Positions 38,290-49,132 of a stretch of 64,000 bases of DNA are shown here, in pieces; the first letter of the stretch is position 1, and each line of letters opens with the position of its first letter. The stretch is taken from NCBI GenBank assembly GCA_959347315.1, contig OY365815.1, positions 20,322,803 through 20,386,802 on the forward strand. Reading direction: 5' to 3'. A program made the position numbers and the translations under genes. The stretch is from Bimastos eiseni. Taxonomy: Eukaryota; Annelida; Clitellata; Crassiclitellata; Lumbricidae. The notes beneath the pieces were generated by a model. That model ran no database searches, was not told where the DNA came from, and saw nothing but the letters and a program-made list of their open reading frames with translations.

Positions 38290-38405
38290 CCCACCACCAC
38301 CACCTCCTCATTCTCCTGCTCCTCATTCTCCTACTCCTCCTCTTCTTCTTCTGCTCCTCCTCCTTCTTCTTCTCATCTTCTTCTGCTCCTCCTCTTCTTC
38401 CTTGT
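38290..38405. repeat. (TCC/TTC)n pyrimidine run
   Basis: Degenerate CTCCTT and TTCTTCTGC triplets. Confidence 0.85.
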
Positions 38406-38629
38406 TTTCCTCATTCTCTTCGGGTTTATTGGCGAAAACTCATCATAACGGGATAAGTTTGGGTCCATCATTAGTCCTAAGCTTATTATACGCATAGATT
38501 CACGCGAGATCGGTTGACGATATATTAAGACAGAAATCCGGGAAATAATTCTACGCAAGTACAGGTATACTACGTCTCCGTGAGAACGTGGTGGGAGAGA
38601 TGACAAGGACAGATACTGAGAGGGGGTTG

Positions 38630-38886
38630 AAGAGAGAGAGAGAGAGAGAAAGAAAGAAAGAGAGAAGGAGAGAGAAGAAAGAAACAGAGACATAGACGGA
38701 GAGACAGATACCGGGAGAAAGAAACAGAGAGATACATAGAAAGAGAGACAGACAGAGAGATAGAGACAGGGAGAAAGAAAAAAGAGAGAGAGAGAAAGAT
38801 AGATACATGTAGATGGATGGATGGATGGATGGATGAATTGATGGATGGACGGACGGACGGACGGACAGGCGGATAGACAGACAGAC

Positions 38887-38933
<47 letters not shown>

Positions 38934-38970
38934 TAGATAGATAGATAGATAAATTGATAGATAGATAGAC

Positions 38971-39045
<75 letters not shown>

Positions 39046-39055
39046 CACAGACAGA
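38630..39055. repeat. (GA)n, (GGAC)n, (ATAG)n array
   Basis: A GAGA/GAAA run is followed by GGAT, GGAC, ACAG and more than 25 ATAG units. Translations such as Ser-Ile-Tyr-Leu repeats are artefacts. Confidence 0.95.
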
Positions 39056-39194
39056 CACAGACAGACTATATACACAGACTGTTTCGGGGTCCTAATGTAG
39101 GAGCTTAACTCATCCATTTTAATAAACAAGTGTGTCATCTTCATCGCCTGAGATGAGAGCTTTGGTACGAGTCTCCGATGCGAAAGTATTCCGC

Positions 39195-39197
<3 letters not shown>

Positions 39198-39228
<31 letters not shown>
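39198..39228. repeat. (AGC)10 microsatellite
   Basis: About ten perfect AGC triplets. Confidence 0.95.
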
Positions 39229-39229
<1 letters not shown>

Positions 39230-40322
39230 TAGAAACAGCATCATACTGATGTGATTGTGTTCTTGGTATACTGTGAGGGACGACCGTAGTTGTTGGAGTA
39301 TATATATACACTAGTGGCTTGTTTGGTCGCCCGTGACTTAATGCCTGTGCCATTTCTATTGGCTCTATAACTAGCGTCCGTTCGGCGGTAAATTATGCAT
39401 AAAATTGCCGAGAAAGCCATACAGAGGTTGCCACTCTTCGGCGGCGGCGTAAATTCCATATTGGACATTAAGCTGATCACTGATAGGATAGGAACAATGC
39501 AAAATGCTCGATGAGGATATTTGTACCATCCTTTTGTTTTATGAGTCTCCGGTGTATCAGTTCAGTCAGTAAGCCTCATTGGATGAAACTTCGGTATACC
39601 GTATGTATACGTGGGTCGACTCGGGCTCGATGCCTTCTCGAGTGCGTTTAGCCACCTTTTACTCCAGTTTTATGAAGTCGCGCTGGAATAAGAAATATAT
39701 TCTGAAATGCTTTTAGGACCGACGGTATACGAGCGCTCAGGTGTCGGAGTAATGCGCTATTGATTGTTGGTGAATTTTAGGGCTGAGTGTATATGTGAAT
39801 AAGATGTGACCATTACTCTCGTGGGACTGTGGTATATGTATTGTGCCTTCCCAGAGGATAGTTAATACTTTAGGTGACATGCCTAGGTTCTGCCATGTGC
39901 TTTGAAGGATGAGCTTGGTAATTTTTTAGCAGCTAAAGCTTGTCTGTACCTTCAGCCAGTAGTCAACTGTTGCTGACTGGTAAATTATCTTGATAAGAGA
40001 TGAGCTATGAACAAAGACAGGCTTATGTGTTACATCTTGCAAACAATGGGATCTATTTAAACTGGTCATTGATGCTTCAGTTGTAATGCAAACGAACGTT
40101 TACTTAGTATACCGTCACAATTGAACTAATTAAGGCTGTAGTAGTCAAATCATCAGCACCAACCGATCATCATTCATCAGGCAATAGGCCTACGAATTTG
40201 ACAGAATTAAGACACAAGCACTGCGCAGAGCACATAATAGGCCTAGAGTTTTTGAGCTAGTAGGCGATTAATGTAGTAGGTTAAAGAACAGATGTGATAA
40301 TTGATGGTTAGGCCTACAGGTA

Positions 40323-40700
40323 AATTCTTCGTTTAGGCCTATACAGTTCTTCGTAAAACAATTATTCGTAGGCAATTCTTTGTAAGGCATTTCTTCGTAG
40401 ATACTATATAACAATTCTTCTGGTCGAAAGTTTTTCCCATTATATGTCTTAAAACGGCATTAACCATAACCCTGACCCTAGCCGACCCTCACGATGCTTA
40501 ACCTGACCCTAACCTAACCATCACGATGCATATATATATATATATATTTAAAATTTAAGGTGTGTTTAATGATTTATAGGCCTATCTACCATATATGGCG
40601 ACGAAGAATAATTGTGTTACGCTCAATTGTGCTACGAAGAATTGTTTCACGAACAACTGCATATTCACGCTGAATTGTTTTACGAACAACTGTTTTCTGA
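40323..40700. repeat. Fold-back-like element with sub-terminal short repeats
   Basis: The left arm (40323-40420) has about five variants of TTCTTCGTA or TTCTTTGTA. The right arm (40600-40700) has the inverse ACGAAGAATT/ACGAACAACT about four times. Between them lie TAACCCTGACCCTA-like sequence and an (AT)n run. Confidence 0.55.
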
Positions 40701-41656
40701 ACATAGATTGCAAATAACAGGGCCCACAATTTCACTTGAATAACTATAACTTAGGCCTATCCTTTATAATTTATATGATATTAAACTATATATAGGGCGT
40801 GAATTGCTGCCAAGAGCATTTGGGACATTTTGAAACTAGGATATTCCAAATATTCTAGAACGCTGAATTACAATTTTTATTTGTACGTATATCAAGCATG
40901 CTAAATTCTTTTCAACAGTTGTCATCACTGATAGTTAGCGGTAGTTAAAACACACACACAGAGCAGCACAGTTTTTATGCATACGGTATACCAACCTCTT
41001 CCGTCGGTGGTCCTCACTGCTCAGTCGGGTCCCGAACTGTGGAGTACGTCTTTCGCCTGAGGTGACAAAATCCAATCAAACAACCTGGTTATCGCTGCTG
41101 ATTTATGAGTTGCATCGATCAAAAGGCATCACAAGATGCATCATCATTTGAATCTGTGAGATGCGGTTAAAGGTCACAGCATCGGCCACTGGACCATCAC
41201 ATATTCGAAAAACCCAAAACATGATTAAAATAAACCTAGAGAGCTTATAACTTACACCGAACTGCGAATTGGGTTAAAACGATTTCGACTGTTTTCAGTA
41301 GATTGTATTTAACATAATCTAATAACTTTTGTCAATGTCGTTATCATCAAGCATAAGTCAATTGATGCTTCAAGTGAAATTGCAGTCAATGCTACATGTA
41401 TGATTAATTAAAAACAGGTCAAAATCAGACAAGTCATGGAACAGGAATTTAACCCTAGGAAGGTAACCAAACCAAAAGAGATTTTTAAAATGACATTATG
41501 AACCAAACTAGACATTGCATTGCAAAGCTTTTCGCCAGCTACACCTAAAACGTCCAAGTCGTGCGTTTTTAGACGTTTCATTAAAGAACATACATACTTA
41601 CTTACTGACCAGGAGCCCTACACCGCTACGTGGCAAGGTACAGCAAGAGTCAAGCT

Positions 41657-41822
41657 CAGAGGCACAACCAGAACATTTTTCTGGGGGTGCTCATAGTGCA
41701 AACGTCGTAGGCATGAAGCAGCATACTGATATCACCCCTACCCACCCCTTAAAAAATTCATCGGATTTGGATAAATTGCGTGGGTCAACTTTCTGGTCAG
41801 CACCCTCCTAGTTGCGCCCCTG
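41657..41822. mobile_element. hAT-like MITE, family C
   Basis: A 166-bp element with ends CAGAGGCACAACCAG and CTAGTTGCGCCCCTG. It is flanked by perfect 8-bp direct repeats GTCAAGCT at 41649-41656 and 41823-41830. Its terminal CAGRGGCR resembles family A, but the interior differs. Confidence 0.85.
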
Positions 41823-41984
41823 GTCAAGCTGTAAGTTTAGGATTGCGTAGCTCTAGGTTACAGATTCTGAACGTCAGTCCTACTTATCTTCCAGCTCCTC
41901 CTCTGCTAAAGACTTCAGTCACTGTTTACAACCTCTTCCACTTTCTTGTGGTGTCCCTGAAACTCCGCTCTAGACCTACTGCTT

Positions 41985-42840
41985 TTGAACCTTTTCATCC
42001 TGCATGCAACATCATTAAGCCATCTCATCGCTTCCTGCTTTGTTGACCACTATATGTACACAGGCGACACCCAACTCTACCTGTATTTCTACCCAAGCTC
42101 TGTTTGCACCTCCATCGTACAGTTACTCAATGTGGTTAACCTAATCTCCCCATTAACGTCATCTAACCTCCTCTACCTCAACCCCTCCAAAACTGAAAAA
42201 TATTCATAATCATAGGCTTCTCTGACCATATATTATCAAGAAACTTTATGAGTCATGACCGATCAATACGCTTATCCAGTATTACACTATAGATAGGGCC
42301 CTATTATCTATACGGACTATATACCTTATATAGGCCCTATCTTTACCTTCTATTCAACTTCGCAATCTTGGTGATACTCATGTGCCTAGTCTCGCTTTCT
42401 CTAACCACATCTTCAATCTTTCGCGCGCCTGCTTCATGCACATTCATTGCCTCCGTCGCATCAAGGGGCCGTCAGCGTTGCAACCTCCGTTGTTCACTCG
42501 AAGCTCGATTAGGCCTACTGCAATTTCATTTTCTTAAACGTTGAATTCGTACAACTCGCCTGCAACTTATTCAAAATTCATCAGCCAGATCTGTCACCAG
42601 CACAAGCACCCAGATCTCATCATGTCATCCCTATGATTGTGAAGGTTTACATATCTGAGCGAATTCTTCACCATCCAGCCAAGCCGCACTACCCGATCAT
42701 CCTCGTGTCTCAATCCTCTTCTCGACCCTCGGTCACTTCTCATCTCAAGTTCTCCAGTTGGACTGTCGGACCATATCCAACACTGCACACTGAAACGACC
42801 TACCGACTGTATTCCGCATTTTCACTTTCACTGTTCAATC
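41985..42840 (+). mobile_element. LINE remnant (CR1/L2 type), reverse transcriptase region
   Basis: One frame reads MYTGDTQLYLYFYP, the decayed catalytic box of a CR1-like reverse transcriptase (normally YADDTQLY), then LLYLNPSKTE. Further on come FSNHIFNLSRACFMHIHCLR in another frame and a SERILHHPAK stretch in a third. The loss of the second motif Asp context and the frameshifts show that the copy is dead. Confidence 0.8.
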
Positions 42841-44033
42841 ATAAATTGTAATCCACCATTATTGCCAATCACCCGCCATCATCTGCCTCAGGCTATTCTA
42901 ATAATCCCTCCCCTCGCGCTTTCCACTATCCACAAGAGCTTTTACTCCGATTCACATGATCTTCCATACACCTTCCAATTCTCGACCTAAACGACATAGG
43001 CCTATACCTCAGCAGCTACTATGCCCCTTCTGACACTATTGAAACCGGATCGACTTGGACCTCCTTCGAACTGCCCTTCGGATAACCCAATAACTTGACG
43101 CAGCGCTCGTGAATAATCTGTTGCCCTGTGCATGGCTATCGAGTTTCGATTTATAAGTTCGAGGACTACGATTTAGATCAAGCCCACGACCTCTAAGGAT
43201 GGTATTACTGTAATAGCGAATGACGTCAGAATAAGCAATGTACGAGCGTCAATGTGACGCCTAACGATTCGCAGTTGCAATAACTAAGGTCTGCAGGGAA
43301 AGGATCGAAACAAAGTTCATGCTGCGACTGAACCTACGCAGACCTTAATGTGTCCATCAAACTGGGCGTGTTCATTTCTGTGGAATGTGGGTGTAGAGAA
43401 CTTGATTGTGCTTAAGATCAGGAGTTATAGAATTGCTATGACTTATGAGCGCTGTAATCACGTGATCGGCCTATGAGGCCTTCTGAGACACAGTTGTCTG
43501 ATGAAAACCAGAGCTGGTTACGTCCAGAGATGTAAATATGAGTAGGGCTTACTGCAATTAAAGGTTTCTACGGTAGGCCCTATGCTAAGCTTTGGCAGCG
43601 ATCCCCATTGAAAAGGACTAGGCCTATGGGGTTGACGACGCACATAGGTTATAGGCCTAGGCCTAATGGCTGCAGCCTGCAGGGCTTTGAGAAATTCCGG
43701 ATGCCAACTTCCTAAGACAGAGAAATTTCGGGTCTCTATGCAGAGAATTTCCGAGCTCCATGCAGAGCGGCCACAGCTGAGCTTTTTCGATAGAAAAAAT
43801 GACAAGCAGGGCCTACGATAATATTCAGAAGCTTGAAGTCTGAATTAAGTGTAGTAATATGATATTTAGAAAGCCATAGGCCTAAATCATAAACTTTTCA
43901 TAAGTTTATTGAGGGCCCGGCCCAGGTCCCTAAAAGTCGCCGTGTCCCTGGGCATGTGTCCCACGGTCCTCCTCTCGGTGGGCCTGAATATATAGGCCTA
44001 CCATTCTTGCTCGCATAGGCTTACGCATGCAAC
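42841..44033. other. No supported gene
   Basis: Mixed sequence with scattered TAGGCCTA motifs, after the LINE remnant. Confidence 0.3.
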
Positions 44034-44181
44034 CAGAGGCGGCGATCTCGCTTGATGGGTGGGAGAACACCAAATGAGAGGAGTAGGAAACGTGGAGGGA
44101 CACATTATGTATAAATTGTACCCTCTCTGCAAAAGGCGGGGGAACTTGACCCCCTCGAACCCCGCTGGATCGCCGCCCCTG
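44034..44181 (-). mobile_element. hAT-like MITE, family A, copy 2
   Basis: A 148-bp inverted homologue of 15746-15895 with ends CAGAGGCGGCGATC and GATCGCCGCCCCTG. Flanks CATGCAAC and CATACTCC share only part of an 8-bp duplication, so this is an older or eroded insertion. Confidence 0.85.
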
Positions 44182-44509
44182 CATACTCCAGACTTGGTTG
44201 AACAGAGGTCAGCCGAACAATGATCCGTATTCAGCTTGTTGATGGACTCATGTCGCAACTCGGCAACCAACGGATCTGTCTGCCGAAATATCGACGCTTA
44301 TCGGCGTTGGATTAGCTTCTGTTATCTTTTCGCAGATCCAGATCGTCCTTTCGACGAAGACGACAACTGAAATTGTAATCACAGCCTGCAAAATCAATTT
44401 GGCAATTTATTGACTGTGAACAGACCAAAACCCAAAATATTCCGCCATTTAGTAACATTATATTATATAGTATAAACTTTATCGTCAATCCGTAGCGCGA
44501 AACAGCCAA

Positions 44510-45000
44510 CCGACCGACCGACTATCGTACCGCCTAACCTGCTATGCCAGTCGGGTGGCCTGCGGACGGTGTCGTACCGGCTCGTACGCTGGCATGGTCT
44601 GTTAGAAATTGAATTACAGTGGCATCACATGCCATCTGCAGCTAGCTTCTCAAGTTGTTGAGTCCGCGTCGACAGAGAGGAGCGCGAGATTGTGCTTGCT
44701 GGAAGCGAGCGAGCGGTCACCGCCGTCGTCGTACGTACCGTCGTAGTCGTATTCGCTAATAGTATTATTCCAAACTCCGAGTGCTCATTGATTCCGCAGC
44801 GCTGGAGACGGCGGCAGCGGCGTTGGGCGTTTGATTCTGTGCACCAGCGTCGTCGTCATTCGGCGCAACGCAGCGCCGCGATTCGGCGCGTCACGCGTAA
44901 ACTTAAATGTCATAGGTTCTTAGTCGCGTTGAATGTAGCCTGCGTTTGCCTGTGGACGATCGTTCTAATTCGGCGGATAGGGACTCCTCTTGTTACGACG
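44510..45000 (+). promoter_or_regulatory. CpG-rich segment, putative promoter
   Basis: The segment is markedly richer in CG dinucleotides (CGTCGTCGTACGTACCG, CGGCGGCAGCGGCG, CGGCGCAACGCAGCGCCGCG) than its AT-rich surroundings. It lies just upstream of a CAG/GTGGGT donor at 45137 and of the hydrophobic candidate exons on the plus strand. No TATA box is obvious. A promoter role is inference. Confidence 0.35.
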
Positions 45001-45033
45001 AACCACGAAATGTGCGTCTAATGGGTACAACAG

Positions 45034-45137
45034 CACTTCTGCCACTGATCTCGTTAGCCGTCTGAACACAAGGTTACAGCTGTGGTATACTCTACTGTTG
45101 TTTGCCGGTGTAGAAAGTAGTGCTTATATCCGTGCAG
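45034..45137 (+). CDS. Candidate N-terminal exon of a membrane protein
   Basis: The open frame ends at a strong donor GCAG/GTGGGT in phase 1. It encodes LVSRLNTRLQLWYTLLLFAG and then a short ESSAYIRA tail, which looks like a signal anchor or first membrane helix. No ATG exists in frame after the TAG at 44978, so either an upstream exon supplies the start through an acceptor such as ACAACAG (ending 45033), or this is UTR. The phase matches the next candidate exon at 48901. Confidence 0.3.
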
Positions 45138-45907
45138 GTGGGTGGGGATATTTTGTCTTTTGCGCAATTCGATGTCGATGACGCGTGGCTCTCACTTTTT
45201 AAAACTCTTATTTGCATGTGCAGCAGGACTTATATATCTTGACTTGCTTATTAATTTTAAGTTTTTGCAAATAACAAATGACTTACATGTCCTCTTAAAG
45301 GTAAACACTGTTCCTCAACTTCTTTGTGGACTACTTAAAAAACAATTGATTGTTTTTTTAATATAATGTAACACGATCAAACAAGAGGTGAGATTTTCTC
45401 TTCTGTACATCATCGCTGACCAAATGTATAAAATTTAATAAGTGAAAACTGGCTCTCAGTGATGATGTAAAGTTTCTGAAGATATTTCTGATCAAGAAAC
45501 TGCTAGAACTGTAGATTTAACAAACAGCGCATCAAAATTCTTTTGCTCACATAATGTTGTGTGTTAAACTTATTTTGTCATCTGTACTGACTTCCTGTAA
45601 ATTTTGGGAGTGACATTCAAATTGTCCATGTTAACCTATAAAGGCAAGGGGATGTCTTCTACATTATTTTTGTCTACCTTCAACAAAAAGTGGTATCTTG
45701 TAATTATATATATCTCCATTCCTCCCCACAGCCAGTGCTCTTAGGTTTAAGTCTTACAATGCAACTGTGATGGGCACTCCTGCATTCTGTGTTGCTGCCT
45801 AAGGGAATGGAACTAATTACCCACAAAGATACAATTCCTTTTATAGTAATGACAGTTATTATTATTATTATTCCAGCTGTGACACCTTTGTTCAGCTGGA
45901 ACTGGAC

Positions 45908-46325
45908 TAGGGCATAACCGAGTAGACAATTTCCACTGAGGACTGAATCTGAGTATTTGAATGCACTACTTGCCAGAACCAGGGACGAACCAAATAGTAG
46001 TGCGGGCAAAGCTTACAATTGTTCGCTTTTGTCACTTTTGCATAATAAAAAATTAGCGAAATAAATGTTTGTGACTGTAATAACTACTGACACAGTTTTA
46101 AATTTTAATTTTAGTGTCTAGATTGTTAAATGTTCCCAAAAAATTGCTTTGAATGTATGTATGTCATGTGTTCACTTTTTGATATGATAATTATTGAACT
46201 AAAATTTTTTTATTTTTAACTATTTGTGCGTGAAATATTTGTCGAGGCGAATACTTCCGAATAGTCTTGAAAAACGGGATATTCGGCCAAGGCGAATGTC
46301 CAAGGCGATTTCCGGTTGTGTCCTA
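45908..46325 (-). mobile_element. hAT-like MITE, family B, copy 2
   Basis: A 418-bp inverted homologue of 8258-8677 with ends TAGGGCATAACCG and CGGTTGTGTCCTA. It is flanked by perfect 8-bp direct repeats AACTGGAC at 45900-45907 and 46326-46333. The short open frames inside are transposon sequence. Confidence 0.9.
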
Positions 46326-46439
46326 AACTGGACACATCACTATGGGTGTGCTGCTTGTTGCTGGACACTTAGATGTGATCTAATAATTGTCTCTGGACAA
46401 CACTTTTAAGCACATATGGATGATTTCTGCTTCGTGTGT

Positions 46440-46562
46440 AAAAATATCAATAATAGTAATAGTAGTAGTGGTAGTAATAATAATAATGATGATAGTAACA
46501 TTAATGATAATAATAATTATGATAATAATGATGATGATAATTATAATAATAATGATAATGTA
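46440..46562. repeat. Interrupted (AAT/GAT/AGT)n repeat
   Basis: Mixed trinucleotide array; Ile-rich open frames are artefacts. Confidence 0.85.
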
Positions 46563-48900
46563 ATGTATGTGATGTAATGCAATAATAATTGTAATAATTA
46601 TCTGTAAAGGTGCAATTCTTTTTATGGTACTTACAGTAATAGTCTCGCTGAGCAACATATGTTCCCTTTGTTGTACTATTAACGTATCATGTTAACAAAA
46701 CAAATCTGTATCGTGGTCGCGTTTTGGGTCACTTTCACCGACTTGGACAACAATGATGAGTAGGGTCATTTATAGATGAAGTGCATCAACAGTTGGCAAT
46801 ATGTAAGTCCCTGATGGATTCTGTTTACCTCAGAGCATAAAATAATATAATAATAATTATACTCATTGTGCTGCTGGTGCTGAATTTTTCAAGCTAATGG
46901 TAATCTTTATGTTCTTGGAGAATGAAGTAGCCCTACTTCAGAGCAAAAGTAATAAGGATAATAATAATAATTAAAAAATAATAATAATAATGATTATAAC
47001 AACTCTTCATTTTCAAACTTGTCTAAAGCTTGCCCACAACTGTTACCCCCCATTTTTCTTTTTTGTTTTGTTTTCCAAACACTATAATTTATTCTCATTT
47101 TCATGTCATACAGTCTTGCTGCTGTCTTTAAAAACTTTATTTTGGTGACACATGTGCCTGCAGATTGAAAAAATGTTCTGCGAGGTTTCATAGATCTGTT
47201 AATGTGATCCCTTGTTTGACACATTTTTAAATGCGATGTATGCTAACGGTAGAAATGGATGCACATGGCATTCACTGCAGTCAGCAACCAGACATTTTAT
47301 GTGGTTTTCATAAGTCACTCATTGTGTTTCACTACAGTGACTTCAATGCCAGAATAACAATGCGTTAGTGTTGTGGATCCATTTTGTGCTGGGTGTTATT
47401 GAAACAGAATTGCCTAGCAGCGGACAATAGCAAATGACCTATTCATGCAGACACATCCGGTGTTATCTAGGAAATGGTTTGCTAAAGAGTGAGAATTTTT
47501 ATGTAGTTAACATATAAACTAGAGATATCAGAGTTGTGACTGCCTTGAGGATGATGGTGGGCGAGGGATGATGATGATGATGACTGCAACGATGTTGATG
47601 ACGATGGCTATAATAGAAGATATATAAATGTCAAAGGCAACTGAAAGTGATGTAAAATTATCTGGCTTCAGCCACACATAATTTATGATTTTCCTTCCTT
47701 CAAAGTAGGATGATTGTTAGACGATGTGCACTGTGTGTTTGCATGGGATTGGGAGTGGTGGATTGAAAATGAATGGGTTCGTATGGCGACGGAGGATTGT
47801 GTAGATATAAATGATGAATTGATGTCAGAGAAAAGAAGAGGCTGAGCCATGAACCCTGGGGCTGTCCGTGCTCTCTGCTGTTGCTTCTAGCATTATATCA
47901 AGCAACCGTCAGCCTCAGATAGCACGACCAATCAAAGAGCTATGTAGTACTTCATACAGAGATTCCTTCCTTCATGGAAACATCGGAAAGACGTCCACTG
48001 AATATGTGAGGTTTTCTTTCGTCTGTGTTTTTGGATGGCCAATGGTTGACTTTGTGTCAACATCTGAATGCGATGAATACCATTTGAGGCAACGTGAATA
48101 ATGAATATTTCTGTAATGTAATGCAAATCTCCAGAGTTTATCAGTTTCACCTTTTTTGTCGTTTTTTCTTTTTTGACCTGATATCTACTTGGGATTTGCT
48201 TTAAACGTCATTTACACTTTCCAGCCCTTGTGTTTATTTATTTTTATGCTTGCACTTCCAAATTAATTTTCTTATTGTTTACTTTGAGAACTAGCTTTCA
48301 GTCTAGTTAATCAGCATCGAGGTTGATCTGTATGTTGACAAAGCGTCAACTTAAGCCAACCAATTATGTCTAATCTGGACTCATATCCTGTGTTAAAGCG
48401 TGATAGAAAGTCGAGCGAGAGACGGATTTGGATGTCCACTCTGCTGCAGTTTATTGATCTCCTCCTCAAAGACTCATTTTGCCATGACTGAGCCTCCATT
48501 TCCTGTGCGAAGCTGCTCCACAAAATCCACCGTCTCCTGGGTGGTCAGTTCATGAAAGAAAGGCGTGGTAGACGACGGTTGGCCGTTGCTCAACCCCCTT
48601 GATTAATCCCGGACAGGCTGCTAGATGATTGCTGGCCGGCCACGCACCGTTTCTGTGCGAATTTATTGACGGGTTTCTATATAGAAGTATTTTGTCTTGT
48701 ATATGACCAGCACAGATCACCAGAAGATCTCATGTGCAGGCGAAGTGTATACACAAAAAGTGGCGTTTGTAATGGTACATATTATGTATTTGTGTTTGTT
48801 GTTTTAATACGTGAAGCATGTCTGAAGCCCTGTTGCAAATTAAATATACCAATAGTTATCATGAACTGCAGAATTGTCTTATCTAACATATTGCTTGTAG

Positions 48901-48991
48901 TTTATATTGTTATTATCATTTCTGTAATGCTACGGATTTGTCTAGTTCATGATTTTGGTGCAAGGCCTAGCAGCACAGCAGTTTATTCAGT
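48901..48991 (+). CDS. Candidate transmembrane exon
   Basis: A branch-point-like CTAAC lies about 20 nt before the TTGCTTGTAG acceptor, and a CAGT/GTAAGC donor follows. The 91-nt exon runs from phase 1 to phase 2. It encodes YIVIIISVMLRICLVHDFGA, a membrane helix followed by a charged turn and a Ser/Thr-rich stretch. Both phases match the neighbouring candidates at 45137 and 53421. Alternative acceptor CTGCAG ends at 48871. The family is not recognised, and without transcript data the exon remains an inference. Confidence 0.4.
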
Positions 48992-49049
48992 GTAAGCTAC
49001 AAATTTTCAGCAGTTGGACTACATAAATGATCAGTATTGGAAGCACTTT

Positions 49050-49132
49050 CTCTGTCTGTCTCTGTCTCTCTCTTTCTCTCTGTCTCTGTCTCTCTGTCGC
49101 TCTGTCTCTGTCTGTCTGTCTGTCTCTCTCTC
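49050..49132. repeat. (TCTG/TCTC)n repeat
   Basis: Low-complexity CT/TG-rich run. Confidence 0.9.

Larger units (their letters stand above)
45138..48900. other. Putative intron 1, with a family B MITE and triplet repeats
   Basis: Contains the MITE at 45908-46325 and (AAT/GAT)n at 46440-46562. One further open segment (47891-48007) follows a strong TTGCTTCTAG acceptor, but its donor options are weak and I could not place it confidently. Confidence 0.3.

Noticed and set aside
40470..40525. Interstitial telomere
   Set aside because: ACCCTAACC-like words are few and irregular (CCCTGACCCTAGCC), so a true telomeric array is not supported.
47891..48007. Plus-strand open segment after a strong TTGCTTCTAG acceptor
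   Set aside because: Only weak donors (TAT/GTAGTA, TAT/GTGAGG), and its start phase (2) does not fit the donor at 45137.
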